DNA of 5,698 nt. Source: Xanthobacteraceae bacterium (GTDB lineage: Bacteria > Pseudomonadota > Alphaproteobacteria > Rhizobiales > Xanthobacteraceae). Below the pieces are notes generated by a model. That model ran no database searches. It saw only the letters and a program-made list of their open reading frames with translations, and was not told the DNA's origin. The position numbers and the translations under genes are program-made. Location of the stretch: assembly GCA_030037185.1 (NCBI GenBank), contig JASHRR010000913.1:1-5698 (forward strand). Reading direction: 5' to 3'. Shown one piece after another: positions 1 to 5,698 of this stretch (position 1 is the first letter of the stretch; each line of letters begins with the position of its first letter).

Positions 1-2
1 CC

Positions 3-1862
3 TCGGCGAGCTGGGCGACGCGCGGCTATTTCACGCCGATGAGGATTGCCGGCGCAAAGGCGCGCCGCGTTCTCATCGATGCGGTTGCGGCGAAGTGGGG
101 CGTGCCAGCAGCCGAGCTTTCGACCGAGCCGAGCATCGTCGTCCATGCGAACAGCGGACGACGCATCGGCTATGGCGAGATCGCTGCCTTCGCAAAGGTG
201 CCCGCCGAGCTGCCGAAGATCGAGGAAAAGGACCTCAAGCCCGCCGCGCGCTTCCGCCTCATCGGCAAGGATGTGCCGCGGGTCGAGGTGCCCCTCAAGG
301 TTACCGGCGCTGCCAAATACGGCATGGACGTCCAGGTCCCCGGCATGCTGTACGCCGCGGTGCTGCAATGTCCCTATCCGTGGGGCAGCCCGCAGGCGGT
401 CGATGATGCGCGGGCCCGCCGGGTCGAGGGCATCATCGACGTCGTGAAGCTTCCCGAAGGCGTTGGGGTCATCGGCACCAGCGTCGAGGCAACCCAGGCC
501 GCCAAGGCACTGCTCAAGATCACCTGGAGCGGCGACGCGGAAGGGGCGCATTACGACAGCGAGCGTGCCCTCGACGATTTCGCCGCCATCGGCCGCGACA
601 AGAGCCGCGAAGGCGTAACTTACGCGAGCGTCGGCGACGCCAAGGCCGCGATGAGCAGGGCCGCCAAGGTCTATCGCGGCGAATATCGCACCCGTTACGT
701 TTATCATGCCCAGATGGAGCCGCTCAACGCGACAGCTGCGGTCAGTGCCGACGGCAAGTCGGTCGAGATCTGGGTCGGCACCCAGGGGCCGACGGCACTG
801 CACAACGAGGTCGCCGCCCTGCTTGGCATCGACCGCAACAACATCACCTTCCACCAGCATTTCCTTGGCGGCGGCTACGGCCGGCGCGGCGCCCAGGAGG
901 TGGTGCTCGACGCGGTGCGGCTTTCCAAGGCCGCAGGTAAACCCGTCAAGTTGATCTGGACGCGCGAGGATGACATCGGCGGCGGCAAGTTCCGGCCGAT
1001 GACGGCGCATTTCATCGAAGCCGGCGTCGATGGGTCGGGCAAGATCATCGCCTGGCACCACCGCGTGATCGCCGAATCACCGCTCGCCTACGGGGCGCGC
1101 GCGAGCGGCACGACCCCGCCGCGGCTCGACCAGGTCGTCATGAAGGGGTCGCCACTGCCGCACTATCCGATCCAAAACAAGCTCGCCGAGCACGTCGTCC
1201 AGTCGCGCGGCGCGCGGACAGCGCCGTTGCGCGGCGTCGGCGTCGCCCACAACGCCTTCGCAATCGAGAGCTTCCTCGACGAGATTGCGAAGGATCAGGG
1301 CAAGGACCCGCTCGCATTCCGGCTTTTTCTGTCGGAAGGTCAGCCGCGCGCACAGGCGCTCTTGCGCATCGTCGCGGAAATGTCTGACTGGCCGCGCAAG
1401 CGCGACGGCCGCGCACTCGGCATTGCGCTGGCCGAGAAGGACGACAGCCTGAATGCCGGGGTCGCCGAGGTCTCGGTCGATCGCGCAACCGGCAGGATCA
1501 AGGTCCACAATTTCTGGGCCGCGATCGATGCCGGCCTTGCGGTGCAGCCGCGCAATCTCGCGGCCCAAATCGAGGGCGGCATCATCTATGGCCTTGGCAG
1601 CGTGCTGCGTGAGAAGATCACCATCCGCGACGGCCGCGTGGTTGAGTCGAACTTCAACGACTACGAAGTTACGCGGATGTCCGACGTGCCCAACGTCCAG
1701 GTGAGGGTGGTTTCCACGGACAATCCGCCGACCGGCGCCGGCGAGGACGGCGTGCCGCTCGTCGCCTGTGCGATCGGCAACGCGGTCGCATCCCTTACCA
1801 GCGTGCGCCTGCACGAGCTGCCGTTCGCGCCCGAGCGCGTGCGCGGCGCCTTAGGGGCGTAG
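3..1862 (+). CDS. Molybdopterin-binding subunit of a xanthine dehydrogenase/IorB-like molybdenum hydroxylase (5' partial)
   Basis: This is the large catalytic subunit of a molybdenum hydroxylase (isoquinoline 1-oxidoreductase beta/aldehyde dehydrogenase type). The family hydroxylates N-heterocycles or oxidises aldehydes with water-derived oxygen and passes electrons to a separate 2Fe-2S subunit. The frame is open to the left edge, and the residues before the ATG at 39 already fit the family (SWATRGYFTPMRIAGAKAR), so that ATG is internal. 619 residues are visible; relatives run to roughly 720-750, so about 110-130 residues, including the usual Tat signal, are missing. In visible numbering, a hammerhead-type domain spans about 83-177 (LIGKDVPRVEVPLKVTGAAKYG). 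The molybdopterin glycine motif GGGYGRRG is at 289-296. The motif GAGEDGVPLV near the C-terminus supplies the predicted catalytic Glu581 (codon 1743-1745). A small 2Fe-2S partner would be expected upstream, outside the window. Family assignment is firm; the substrate is unknown. Confidence 0.93.
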   Translation, partial: SASWATRGYFTPMRIAGAKARRVLIDAVAAKWGVPAAELSTEPSIVVHANSGRRIGYGEIAAFAKVPAELPKIEEKDLKPAARFRLIGKDVPRVEVPLKVTGAAKYGMDVQVPGMLYAAVLQCPYPWGSPQAVDDARARRVEGIIDVVKLPEGVGVIGTSVEATQAAKALLKITWSGDAEGAHYDSERALDDFAAIGRDKSREGVTYASVGDAKAAMSRAAKVYRGEYRTRYVYHAQMEPLNATAAVSADGKSVEIWVGTQGPTALHNEVAALLGIDRNNITFHQHFLGGGYGRRGAQEVVLDAVRLSKAAGKPVKLIWTREDDIGGGKFRPMTAHFIEAGVDGSGKIIAWHHRVIAESPLAYGARASGTTPPRLDQVVMKGSPLPHYPIQNKLAEHVVQSRGARTAPLRGVGVAHNAFAIESFLDEIAKDQGKDPLAFRLFLSEGQPRAQALLRIVAEMSDWPRKRDGRALGIALAEKDDSLNAGVAEVSVDRATGRIKVHNFWAAIDAGLAVQPRNLAAQIEGGIIYGLGSVLREKITIRDGRVVESNFNDYEVTRMSDVPNVQVRVVSTDNPPTGAGEDGVPLVACAIGNAVASLTSVRLHELPFAPERVRGALGA

Positions 1863-1906
1863 CGGCGAACAGGTGCTGTCTGGGGCTCGACCTTGGGCCC
1901 GCAGGT

Positions 1907-1939
1907 CCGGCTTGCCGGTGCATCGCATCGGCAAGCCGG
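1907..1939 (+). terminator. Strong stem-loop after the molybdenum hydroxylase gene
   Basis: CCGGCTTGCCG (1907-1917) is perfectly complementary to CGGCAAGCCGG (1929-1939). The stem continues inward through a G-T pair (1918/1928) and TGC/GCA, leaving a 3-nt loop, ATC (1922-1924), for about 15 pairs in total. It begins 45 nt after the TAG stop at 1860-1862. No T-run follows, so this is not a canonical intrinsic terminator. Its position and stability fit a terminator or a 3'-end-stabilising hairpin. A dispersed palindromic repeat is the alternative. Confidence 0.6.
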
Positions 1940-2634
1940 CTCTCCGCAATCGGCCATCAAATGCTCTGGTCTACCACTCCCCTGAGCTGCTCATGGGCCC
2001 CGCGAACTGACCGCCGCCCAAAGTGATCTCGCCAGTCTGACCCGCAATCAGCGCGGGAAAGCGTCTCAAGGCGCTCGCTGCTTCGCCTCGCCTTTTCCGA
2101 AGCAAGGATGAAAAAAACCGCACGATCCCGGAAGCTTGAGCGCGCCCGCGTGCGAGTAAGGCTGCAGTGATCGAATGCAGTTATCTGAGCGCGAGTCGGG
2201 GCGATGTTTCCTAGCAGGCCGTCTGGCGAGCGAACTTCAAATTCGCACTGCACACCGCCGAGAAAGGAGTGTGCCGGTCAATAACGATCCGCTTTCTGGG
2301 GCGCCGTCGCGTTGGGCAGGATGCTGGCGCAAGGCTGCCTGGATGGGGGTCTGATCGGCGTGATGGCGTCGAGGGAGAATGCCGCCGGCGTGGCGCCCAG
2401 CGCTTCGAATGAGAAAGTGGCTCACAGGCGGCCTGGCTCATGAGTGTCGATCCTGCTTGGCGTCGGCCGCCACGTTGGCTGGCAGCCGCACGCGAAGCTC
2501 TCGATCACAATCACACGGGTACCGCAGCAGCCGGCGTGGGCACCAGGGTGGGACCCTGCGTTGTAAGCAAAGAGTCAATATGGCCTGGCAACGGGTGCTC
2601 ACCGCCAAACACACCGACAGCAATTTGTGCGCCG
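1940..2634. other. Gene-free stretch of about 700 bp, possibly decayed sequence
   Basis: I find no convincing gene here. Open frames exist on both strands (for example 1957-2253 and 2438-2791 on the minus strand, 2440-2817 on the plus strand), but they overlap one another and their translations are rich in Arg, Ser, Pro and Cys with no recognisable motif. A purine-rich AAAGGAG (2263-2269) precedes a GTG at 2271 that would give only 27 codons, with spacing too short for normal initiation. Minor inverted repeats are GCACAC/GTGTGC (2250-2255/2269-2274) and CAGGGT-GGG-ACCCTG (2544-2558). The stretch could be a decayed insertion or gene remnant, or plain intergenic DNA. I could not identify a parent sequence. 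Confidence 0.5.
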
Positions 2635-3156
2635 TTAGGCCTTCCGATCTGCCGGGATAAAGGGAATCAAACCCGCATCGAACGCCTGTTCCTGGACATT
2701 GCGGGGCATAGCGCGCAAATCGACGATGAAACCGCCGACCTCTGCCAACCATGTCAGGGGGTTTTGTTCGATGCGGCTTGGTACCGTCCATCGCGGATCG
2801 AGCGCCGTGACCCCTAAGGCCTGCTCGACAAGACGCGCCTTGGCATAAATGGTGGCCTCGGAAACGTCGAATGCCGCGGCCAAGTCAGTAGTCTTCATAT
2901 GCGGTGAAAACGACGGATCGTCGAGGAAATTTACGCGTCCGAGCACGTAGACGATGCCGGACGCCCAACTTTTTAACTGACCCGACCCGAGCGGGCTTTG
3001 GCGTTTGCGGCACAAGGCCGCCGCCATCGCGCGTGACAAAGTTTTGTATTCTGAATCCAGATGCTTGTGGCACACGGCGTCAGTCATCCTGACGATCGCC
3101 TCATACACCGGCAGCATGGGTTTTGGGACGGCAGTCGCGCGGGCAGGAGTTCTCAT
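2635..3156 (-). CDS. DUF6398 domain-containing protein, predicted cytoplasmic
   Basis: The 173-residue product resembles the DUF6398 family from end to end. Recognisable blocks are YEAIVRMTDAVCHKHLDSEY (18-37), the LCRKRQSPLGSG block (48-59), WASGIVYVLGRVNFLDDPS (64-82), and a C-terminal block with NPLTWLAEVGGFIVDLR (132-148) and GLIPFIP (162-168). Family members have no established function that I know of. Residues 87-113 (TTDLAAAFDVSEATIYAKA and onward) read like a helix-turn-helix, so DNA binding is possible but unproven. No signal peptide or membrane segment is seen. The frame stays open up to an ATG at 3282 (215 residues), but the extra 42 residues do not look like the family, so I chose the ATG at 3156. 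Neither start has a good Shine-Dalgarno. The gene stands alone, 244 bp downstream of the next minus-strand gene's stop and in the same orientation, so read-through is possible. Confidence 0.82.
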   Translation of the reverse strand: MRTPARATAVPKPMLPVYEAIVRMTDAVCHKHLDSEYKTLSRAMAAALCRKRQSPLGSGQLKSWASGIVYVLGRVNFLDDPSFSPHMKTTDLAAAFDVSEATIYAKARLVEQALGVTALDPRWTVPSRIEQNPLTWLAEVGGFIVDLRAMPRNVQEQAFDAGLIPFIPADRKA

Positions 3157-3329
3157 AGTGCGGACGCTACGATATTCGCCTGCATCGCGAAATAGCCACC
3201 CGATGTTCGGACTGTGGAAAACGGCGCAGACGATCGCCCCAATCCCGATGCCGAGATTAGCCGCCCCTCTCCCAATCTTCATCTGTCAGGGGCACCAGGC
3301 GTTCGATCCGCGCACTTCGAGAGAGCGTG

Positions 3330-3355
3330 GCCGGTTCATCCGGCGGCCTGCGCCG
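3330..3355 (-). terminator. Weak candidate terminator downstream of the 288-residue secreted protein gene
   Basis: Two overlapping short inverted repeats lie 45-70 nt beyond the stop at 3401-3403: GCCGG-TTCAT-CCGGC (3330-3344) and CGGCG-GCCTG-CGCCG (3341-3355). They share bases and cannot both form. There is no T-run. Such short GC arms arise often by chance in GC-rich DNA, so this is a low-confidence call. Confidence 0.22.
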
Positions 3356-3400
3356 CAGACGATGTCGGAAATCGTCACGATGTGCTTGCCATCCTCCTCA

Positions 3401-4267
3401 TCATTTCTGCGATTGCTTGAAGTACCGCAGATCAGGCGGCGGCTGGTCCTTGCGGGACGGCATCAGCATGCCGTCGCCGCTCATGAAATAGGTCTCCTTG
3501 CCGATCGAGACTTCTGCTGTGTTCTCCGTACAGTAGAACTCGCGCCAATACGGGCGTGAATCGGGGTTGCGTACATATTTTTTGTCGACGGTCCACGGCC
3601 GCGTCAATGCATGGTCGAATACCGTGATCTCGTCATGAAGAATTGTTCGGTCGCCCTTGTCGAGATAGAAGCGCTCCTTGAAGGTGGATTGACCGTCGAA
3701 ATGCAGCGGTAGGCCGGACGCGTCGTAAGCCCGCGGCCCCTTAAACGGGCCGCGCGTTTCCACTTCGAGCACATCATAGACGCCGTCGCCGTCCTCGTCG
3801 ATCCACTTGCCGATCGAATAGCCCTGATAGGTCGGCTCAAGGTCAGTCGGCCAGTCGCGCCCATCGGTGAAGATCCGACGATAGTGGTCGTTTTCGCCGA
3901 TCAGGATGTAGGTGGTTTCCGGCGTGATGATGTATTCCTGCGGTTCAAAAGCCACCATCATCCGCGGCATGCCGCCTGGCAGACATCGGGCGGTGGAATA
4001 ATTGCCAAGTCCGCCTTTCTCCTGGTCCGCCATGCTCTCCTCCAGCACCTTCTGATACTCCGGCGTAAGCGGGGCCCCTTGATAAGGTCCCCAGCCCTTG
4101 GTTTGATCAAAGGATGGCTGGCCCGGAAGCCCGCGAACGATGAATCGCCCCCACTGGCCCTTCCAATCCGGGTATTTCATCTCCTCGGAGGCCTCAGCGA
4201 CACCGGTCGCCATCGCCACCGCCAGCGCCGCCACCCCGAACAGACCGATCAAGCTTCGATAAAGCAT
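3401..4267 (-). CDS. Uncharacterised secreted protein with an EF-hand calcium-binding loop
   Basis: The 288-residue product has a classic Sec signal peptide: MLYRS, a hydrophobic stretch at 6-23, then AEA before Ser27. The mature part begins KYPDWKGQWGRF and is rich in aromatic and acidic residues. I recognise it only as a conserved hypothetical type of exported proteobacterial protein and know no function. Residues 157-168 (DEDGDGVYDVLE; codons 3764-3799) fit the 12-residue EF-hand loop, with Asp at 1, 3 and 5, Gly at 6, Asp at 9 and Glu at 12, so calcium binding is likely. The mature protein has just two cysteines, Cys95 and Cys246, which could form a disulfide. The start is supported by GGGAGG (4273-4278) five bases upstream of the ATG at 4267 and by a consensus -10 box. 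It is divergent from the DUF6152 gene, with a shared 212-bp regulatory region. The coding call is firm; the role is unknown. Confidence 0.9.
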   Translation of the reverse strand: MLYRSLIGLFGVAALAVAMATGVAEASEEMKYPDWKGQWGRFIVRGLPGQPSFDQTKGWGPYQGAPLTPEYQKVLEESMADQEKGGLGNYSTARCLPGGMPRMMVAFEPQEYIITPETTYILIGENDHYRRIFTDGRDWPTDLEPTYQGYSIGKWIDEDGDGVYDVLEVETRGPFKGPRAYDASGLPLHFDGQSTFKERFYLDKGDRTILHDEITVFDHALTRPWTVDKKYVRNPDSRPYWREFYCTENTAEVSIGKETYFMSGDGMLMPSRKDQPPPDLRYFKQSQK

Positions 4268-4299
4268 TCCATCCTCCCGTGGTTGTTGCCGGGTCCGAT

Positions 4300-4305
4300 A
4301 TTATA
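4300..4305 (-). promoter_or_regulatory. Predicted -10 box of the promoter for the 288-residue secreted protein gene
   Basis: The minus strand reads GCGCGTATAATATCGG, with a perfect TATAAT at 4305-4300. Transcription would start near 4293, giving a leader of about 25 nt that contains the GGGAGG ribosome-binding site. The -35 is poor: the best nearby element is GTGACC, at a short spacing of about 14 nt, so an activator may be needed. A consensus -10 is notable in such GC-rich DNA. Confidence 0.5.
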
Positions 4306-4361
4306 CGCGCCGGTGCGCAGGTCACATTTGTCGCCGATGGCGCAAAAATGGGCTACCCCTT

Positions 4362-4371
4362 TGCTGCAGCA
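4362..4371. repeat. 10-bp perfect palindrome TGCTGCAGCA
   Basis: This is an uninterrupted palindrome in the divergent intergenic region, directly abutting the next inverted repeat at 4372. It could be part of an operator or could be chance. There is no second copy in the region. Confidence 0.3.
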
Positions 4372-4390
4372 TGTTCGATAAAGGCGAACA
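4372..4390. promoter_or_regulatory. Candidate operator: inverted repeat TGTTCG-N7-CGAACA
   Basis: Perfect 6-bp arms (4372-4377 and 4385-4390) flank the 7-nt spacer ATAAAGG. The 19-bp dyad suits a dimeric regulator. It lies upstream of the -10 box of the minus-strand gene and about 90-108 bp upstream of the DUF6152 ATG, so one protein could act on both genes. The regulator cannot be named from sequence. Confidence 0.4.
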
Positions 4391-4402
4391 GTTGCAGGCA
4401 AA

Positions 4403-4421
4403 AAGCTTGCCAGCCAAGCTT
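4403..4421. promoter_or_regulatory. Candidate operator: inverted repeat AAGCTTG-N5-CAAGCTT
   Basis: Perfect 7-bp arms (4403-4409 and 4415-4421) flank the spacer CCAGC. Its centre at 4412 is 31 bp, about three helical turns, from the centre of the preceding 19-bp dyad at 4381. The arm sequences differ, so two different proteins, or an RNA hairpin in the DUF6152 leader, are possible. Confidence 0.4.
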
Positions 4422-4468
4422 ATGTTGCGGAGAATGCCAAGCTCGTCATGCGGATCACGCCAATCGAC

Positions 4469-4473
4469 AGGGG
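4469..4473 (+). promoter_or_regulatory. Ribosome-binding site that fixes the DUF6152 start
   Basis: AGGGG lies six bases before the ATG at 4480. The same frame is open back to an ATG at 4279, but only the 4480 start has both a Shine-Dalgarno and a signal peptide beginning immediately after it. Confidence 0.65.
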
Positions 4474-4479
4474 CAAAAG

Positions 4480-4863
4480 ATGACATCACATCCGACGGCA
4501 GTCTTGATTGGCGCGGCGCTGGTCAGTGTGAGTAGCGCTGCGATGGCCCATCATTCGTTCGCCATGTTCGATCAAACAAATCCAATCGACCTCGCGGGTG
4601 TCGTGAAGGATTGGAGATACACCGCGCCGCATGTCTTCATCGTCCTTGAGGTCAAGCAAGCGGATGGAACGACCCAGGTGTGGAACCTCGAAGGCAACAC
4701 CCCAAGTGCGCTGGCGCGCGACGGATGGACCGCCAGGACCTTGAAGCCCGGCGACGAACTCATCTTGAAGATCGACCCGTTGCGCAGCGGCGCGCCTGGC
4801 GGCGCGTTCAACATCAACAAGGTCACCTTCAAGGACGGCAGCCCGATCGTCGCCTCGCACTGA
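4480..4863 (+). CDS. Small secreted DUF6152-family protein
   Basis: The 127-residue product has a Sec signal peptide (residues 1-23, ending SSAAMA) and a mature protein that begins HHSFAMFD, the hallmark of the DUF6152 family. Other family marks are the PH pair in YTAPHVFIVLEV (about 46-57), WNLEGNTPSAL (about 68-78), the GW in RDGWTARTLKPGDEL (about 80-94) and KDGSP near the C-terminus. Length and architecture fit the family: a short signal plus about 100 mostly beta residues in the periplasm. I know of no established function. The upstream AUG at 4279 would add 67 residues unrelated to the family and bury the signal peptide, so the start at 4480 is preferred. It is divergent from the EF-hand secreted protein gene and is followed by an MBL hydrolase in the same direction, 144 bp away. 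Predicted removal of the signal exposes an N-terminal histidine. Confidence 0.9.
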   Translation: MTSHPTAVLIGAALVSVSSAAMAHHSFAMFDQTNPIDLAGVVKDWRYTAPHVFIVLEVKQADGTTQVWNLEGNTPSALARDGWTARTLKPGDELILKIDPLRSGAPGGAFNINKVTFKDGSPIVASH

Positions 4864-4891
4864 CCGCCTCCGCCTTCTGCTGCGCGGATGC

Positions 4892-4924
4892 CCGCAATCG
4901 ATAACCCGATCGACGGTGTTGCGG
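4892..4924 (+). terminator. Possible imperfect stem-loop after the DUF6152 gene
   Basis: CCGCAA (4892-4897) pairs with TTGCGG (4919-4924). Inside it, TCGAT (4898-4902) pairs with ATCGA (4909-4913) around the loop AACCCG, leaving a 5-nt bulge, CGGTG. It starts 28 nt after the stop and lacks a T-run. It is weaker than the 1907-1939 hairpin and may be fortuitous. Confidence 0.3.
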
Positions 4925-4944
4925 TGGTTCGGATATCGTCAGCA

Positions 4945-4971
4945 TTGACGGTGCGGGCGATCGTCGATACT
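4945..4971 (+). promoter_or_regulatory. Weak candidate sigma-70-type promoter for the MBL hydrolase gene
   Basis: TTGACG (4945-4950) matches five of six -35 positions. GATACT (4966-4971) matches four of six -10 positions at a spacing of 15 nt, shorter than the usual 16-18. The implied leader is about 30 nt. If real, the hydrolase is transcribed separately from the DUF6152 gene. Confidence 0.33.
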
Positions 4972-5007
4972 CGCGCGGCCGCTCGCGCATCATCCGGAGG
5001 GCGTATC

Positions 5008-5698
5008 ATGAGATTTTTGAAGCCTTGCGTATTCTTAGGACTGCTGGCAATCCTCGCCATCTGGATTTCGTCACCGCGCGCAGAGACGTTGATTCCAGAC
5101 GTTCCTCACCCCTATGCTGCGGATTTGCTGACGCATGTTCGTGCTGCGGCGAAAGCCGTCCCCGGCCCTTTGCCGATCCGCATAAACTTCACCAAGATTG
5201 CCGAAAGTCACCGCCCGCTCTCCGACATCATCGTTGGTGGCTCACAACAGGATTACGTGTCCGCCCGCACGGCATTTCAGGTGGTGTTTCCCGAAGGGTG
5301 GGTGATGATCGACTCGGGAATGGACGAGACAGTACATAAATTCTTCGGATTCGGGCGGGCGGAGCCCTATTGGGCAGACCGCAACGCGATTCTGCAGCAA
5401 GCGCTGACAGCCGCAAAGCTGATCGTCATCACGCATGAGCACGGCGATCATGTTGCGGGCGTGATAAGGACCGATGCGCGCGAGCAAATTGCTGCCAAGA
5501 CACTGCTGACTCGCGCCCAAGTACAAACGCTCACGACTTATCCGCAGATGCCGGAAATTCGCCTGACCCCCGAAATGGCCCGCAGCTACATCGTAATGGA
5601 TTACCAAAGCTACTTGCCGGTGGCGCCCGGAATCGTCTTGATCAAGGCGCCGGGGCATACGCCCGGACACCAGATGGTCTATGTCCGGCTGGCTTCTG
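5008..5698 (+). CDS. Exported metallo-beta-lactamase-fold hydrolase (3' partial)
   Basis: An open frame begins at the ATG at 5008, seven bases after GGAGG (4996-5000), and continues past the right edge; 230 residues are visible. Residues 1-25 (MRFLKPC, then a hydrophobic run to about 20, then SSPRA) form a signal peptide or membrane anchor. The MBL-fold hallmarks are in order: IDSG (101-104), the metal-binding THEHGDH (142-148; ligands His143, His145, Asp147, His148), and GHTPGH (216-221), which supplies the next histidine ligand. This is enough to predict a dinuclear metal hydrolase of the Lactamase_B superfamily acting outside the cytoplasm. The C-terminal part and any final metal ligand are outside the window. 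The GHTPGH motif is typical of glyoxalase II-like and lactonase-like members, but the superfamily is too broad to name a substrate. The family call is firm, and antibiotic hydrolysis should not be assumed. Confidence 0.9.
   Translation, partial: MRFLKPCVFLGLLAILAIWISSPRAETLIPDVPHPYAADLLTHVRAAAKAVPGPLPIRINFTKIAESHRPLSDIIVGGSQQDYVSARTAFQVVFPEGWVMIDSGMDETVHKFFGFGRAEPYWADRNAILQQALTAAKLIVITHEHGDHVAGVIRTDAREQIAAKTLLTRAQVQTLTTYPQMPEIRLTPEMARSYIVMDYQSYLPVAPGIVLIKAPGHTPGHQMVYVRLAS

Noticed and set aside
39..41. ATG at 39 as the true start of the hydroxylase
   Set aside because: The frame is open further left, and the upstream residues (SASWATRGYFTP) fit the IorB-like family, so the gene begins outside the window.
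1077..1814. 245-codon open frame on the minus strand inside the molybdenum hydroxylase gene
   Set aside because: It lies opposite a clearly conserved catalytic domain, including the GAGE active-site motif. Its translation has no recognisable domain, and long antisense frames are common in GC-rich genes.
3157..3282. 42-residue N-terminal extension of the DUF6398 protein from the ATG at 3282
   Set aside because: The extra residues do not resemble the family, and there is no Shine-Dalgarno at 3282. The start at 3156 also lacks a clear one, so this is a judgement rather than proof.
3884..4381. 165-codon plus-strand frame overlapping the secreted EF-hand protein gene
   Set aside because: It is antisense to a gene with a signal peptide, ribosome-binding site and -10 box, and its translation has no family features.
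4372..4390. LexA (SOS) box interpretation of TGTTCG-N7-CGAACA
   Set aside because: The alphaproteobacterial SOS box is a direct repeat, GTTC-N7-GTTC, and the Gram-positive box has the half-sites in the opposite order. Neither matches.
4279..4479. N-terminal extension of the DUF6152 protein from the ATG at 4279
   Set aside because: It would read through the palindromic control region, bury the signal peptide and add residues unlike the family. The start at 4480 has its own ribosome-binding site.
5242..5670. 142-codon minus-strand frame opposite the MBL hydrolase
   Set aside because: It is a shadow of a gene with complete MBL metal-binding motifs on the other strand.

Overview
The window looks like chromosomal DNA from a GC-rich alphaproteobacterium. 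The GC-rich third codon positions, the exported molybdenum hydroxylase and the pairing of small secreted DUF6152-type proteins with MBL hydrolases suggest a Bradyrhizobium-like or related Hyphomicrobiales genome. That taxonomic placement is inferred from protein style, not from a marker gene.

Layout. Positions 3-1862 (+) hold the 3' five-sixths or so of a large molybdopterin-binding subunit of the xanthine dehydrogenase/isoquinoline 1-oxidoreductase beta (IorB-like) family. Its 5' end lies outside the window, and it is followed by a near-perfect 15-bp stem-loop (1907-1939), the likely end of transcription. Positions 1940-2634 contain no convincing gene. Positions 2635-3156 (-) encode a DUF6398-type protein of about 173 residues with a helix-turn-helix-like segment. 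Positions 3401-4267 (-) encode an uncharacterised secreted protein of 288 residues that carries a textbook EF-hand calcium loop. Divergent from it, 4480-4863 (+) encodes a small secreted DUF6152-family protein. The 212-bp region between the two holds a consensus -10 box for the minus-strand gene and two 19-bp inverted repeats. Positions 5008-5698 (+) hold the first 230 codons of an exported metallo-beta-lactamase-fold hydrolase that runs off the right edge.

How the genes may work together. Apart from the DUF6398 protein, every product is exported or belongs to a family that usually is. The 288-residue protein, the DUF6152 protein and the MBL hydrolase have visible N-terminal signal or anchor sequences. 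IorB-like subunits usually carry a Tat signal, which would lie in the missing part here. A periplasmic oxidation or hydrolysis function for an unknown small organic substrate is a reasonable hypothesis, but nothing in the window identifies the substrate. I saw no tRNA, rRNA, CRISPR array, intact insertion sequence or phage gene. The most interesting points are the EF-hand loop in the 288-residue protein, the predicted mature N-terminal histidine of the DUF6152 protein, and the paired palindromes in their shared regulatory region.
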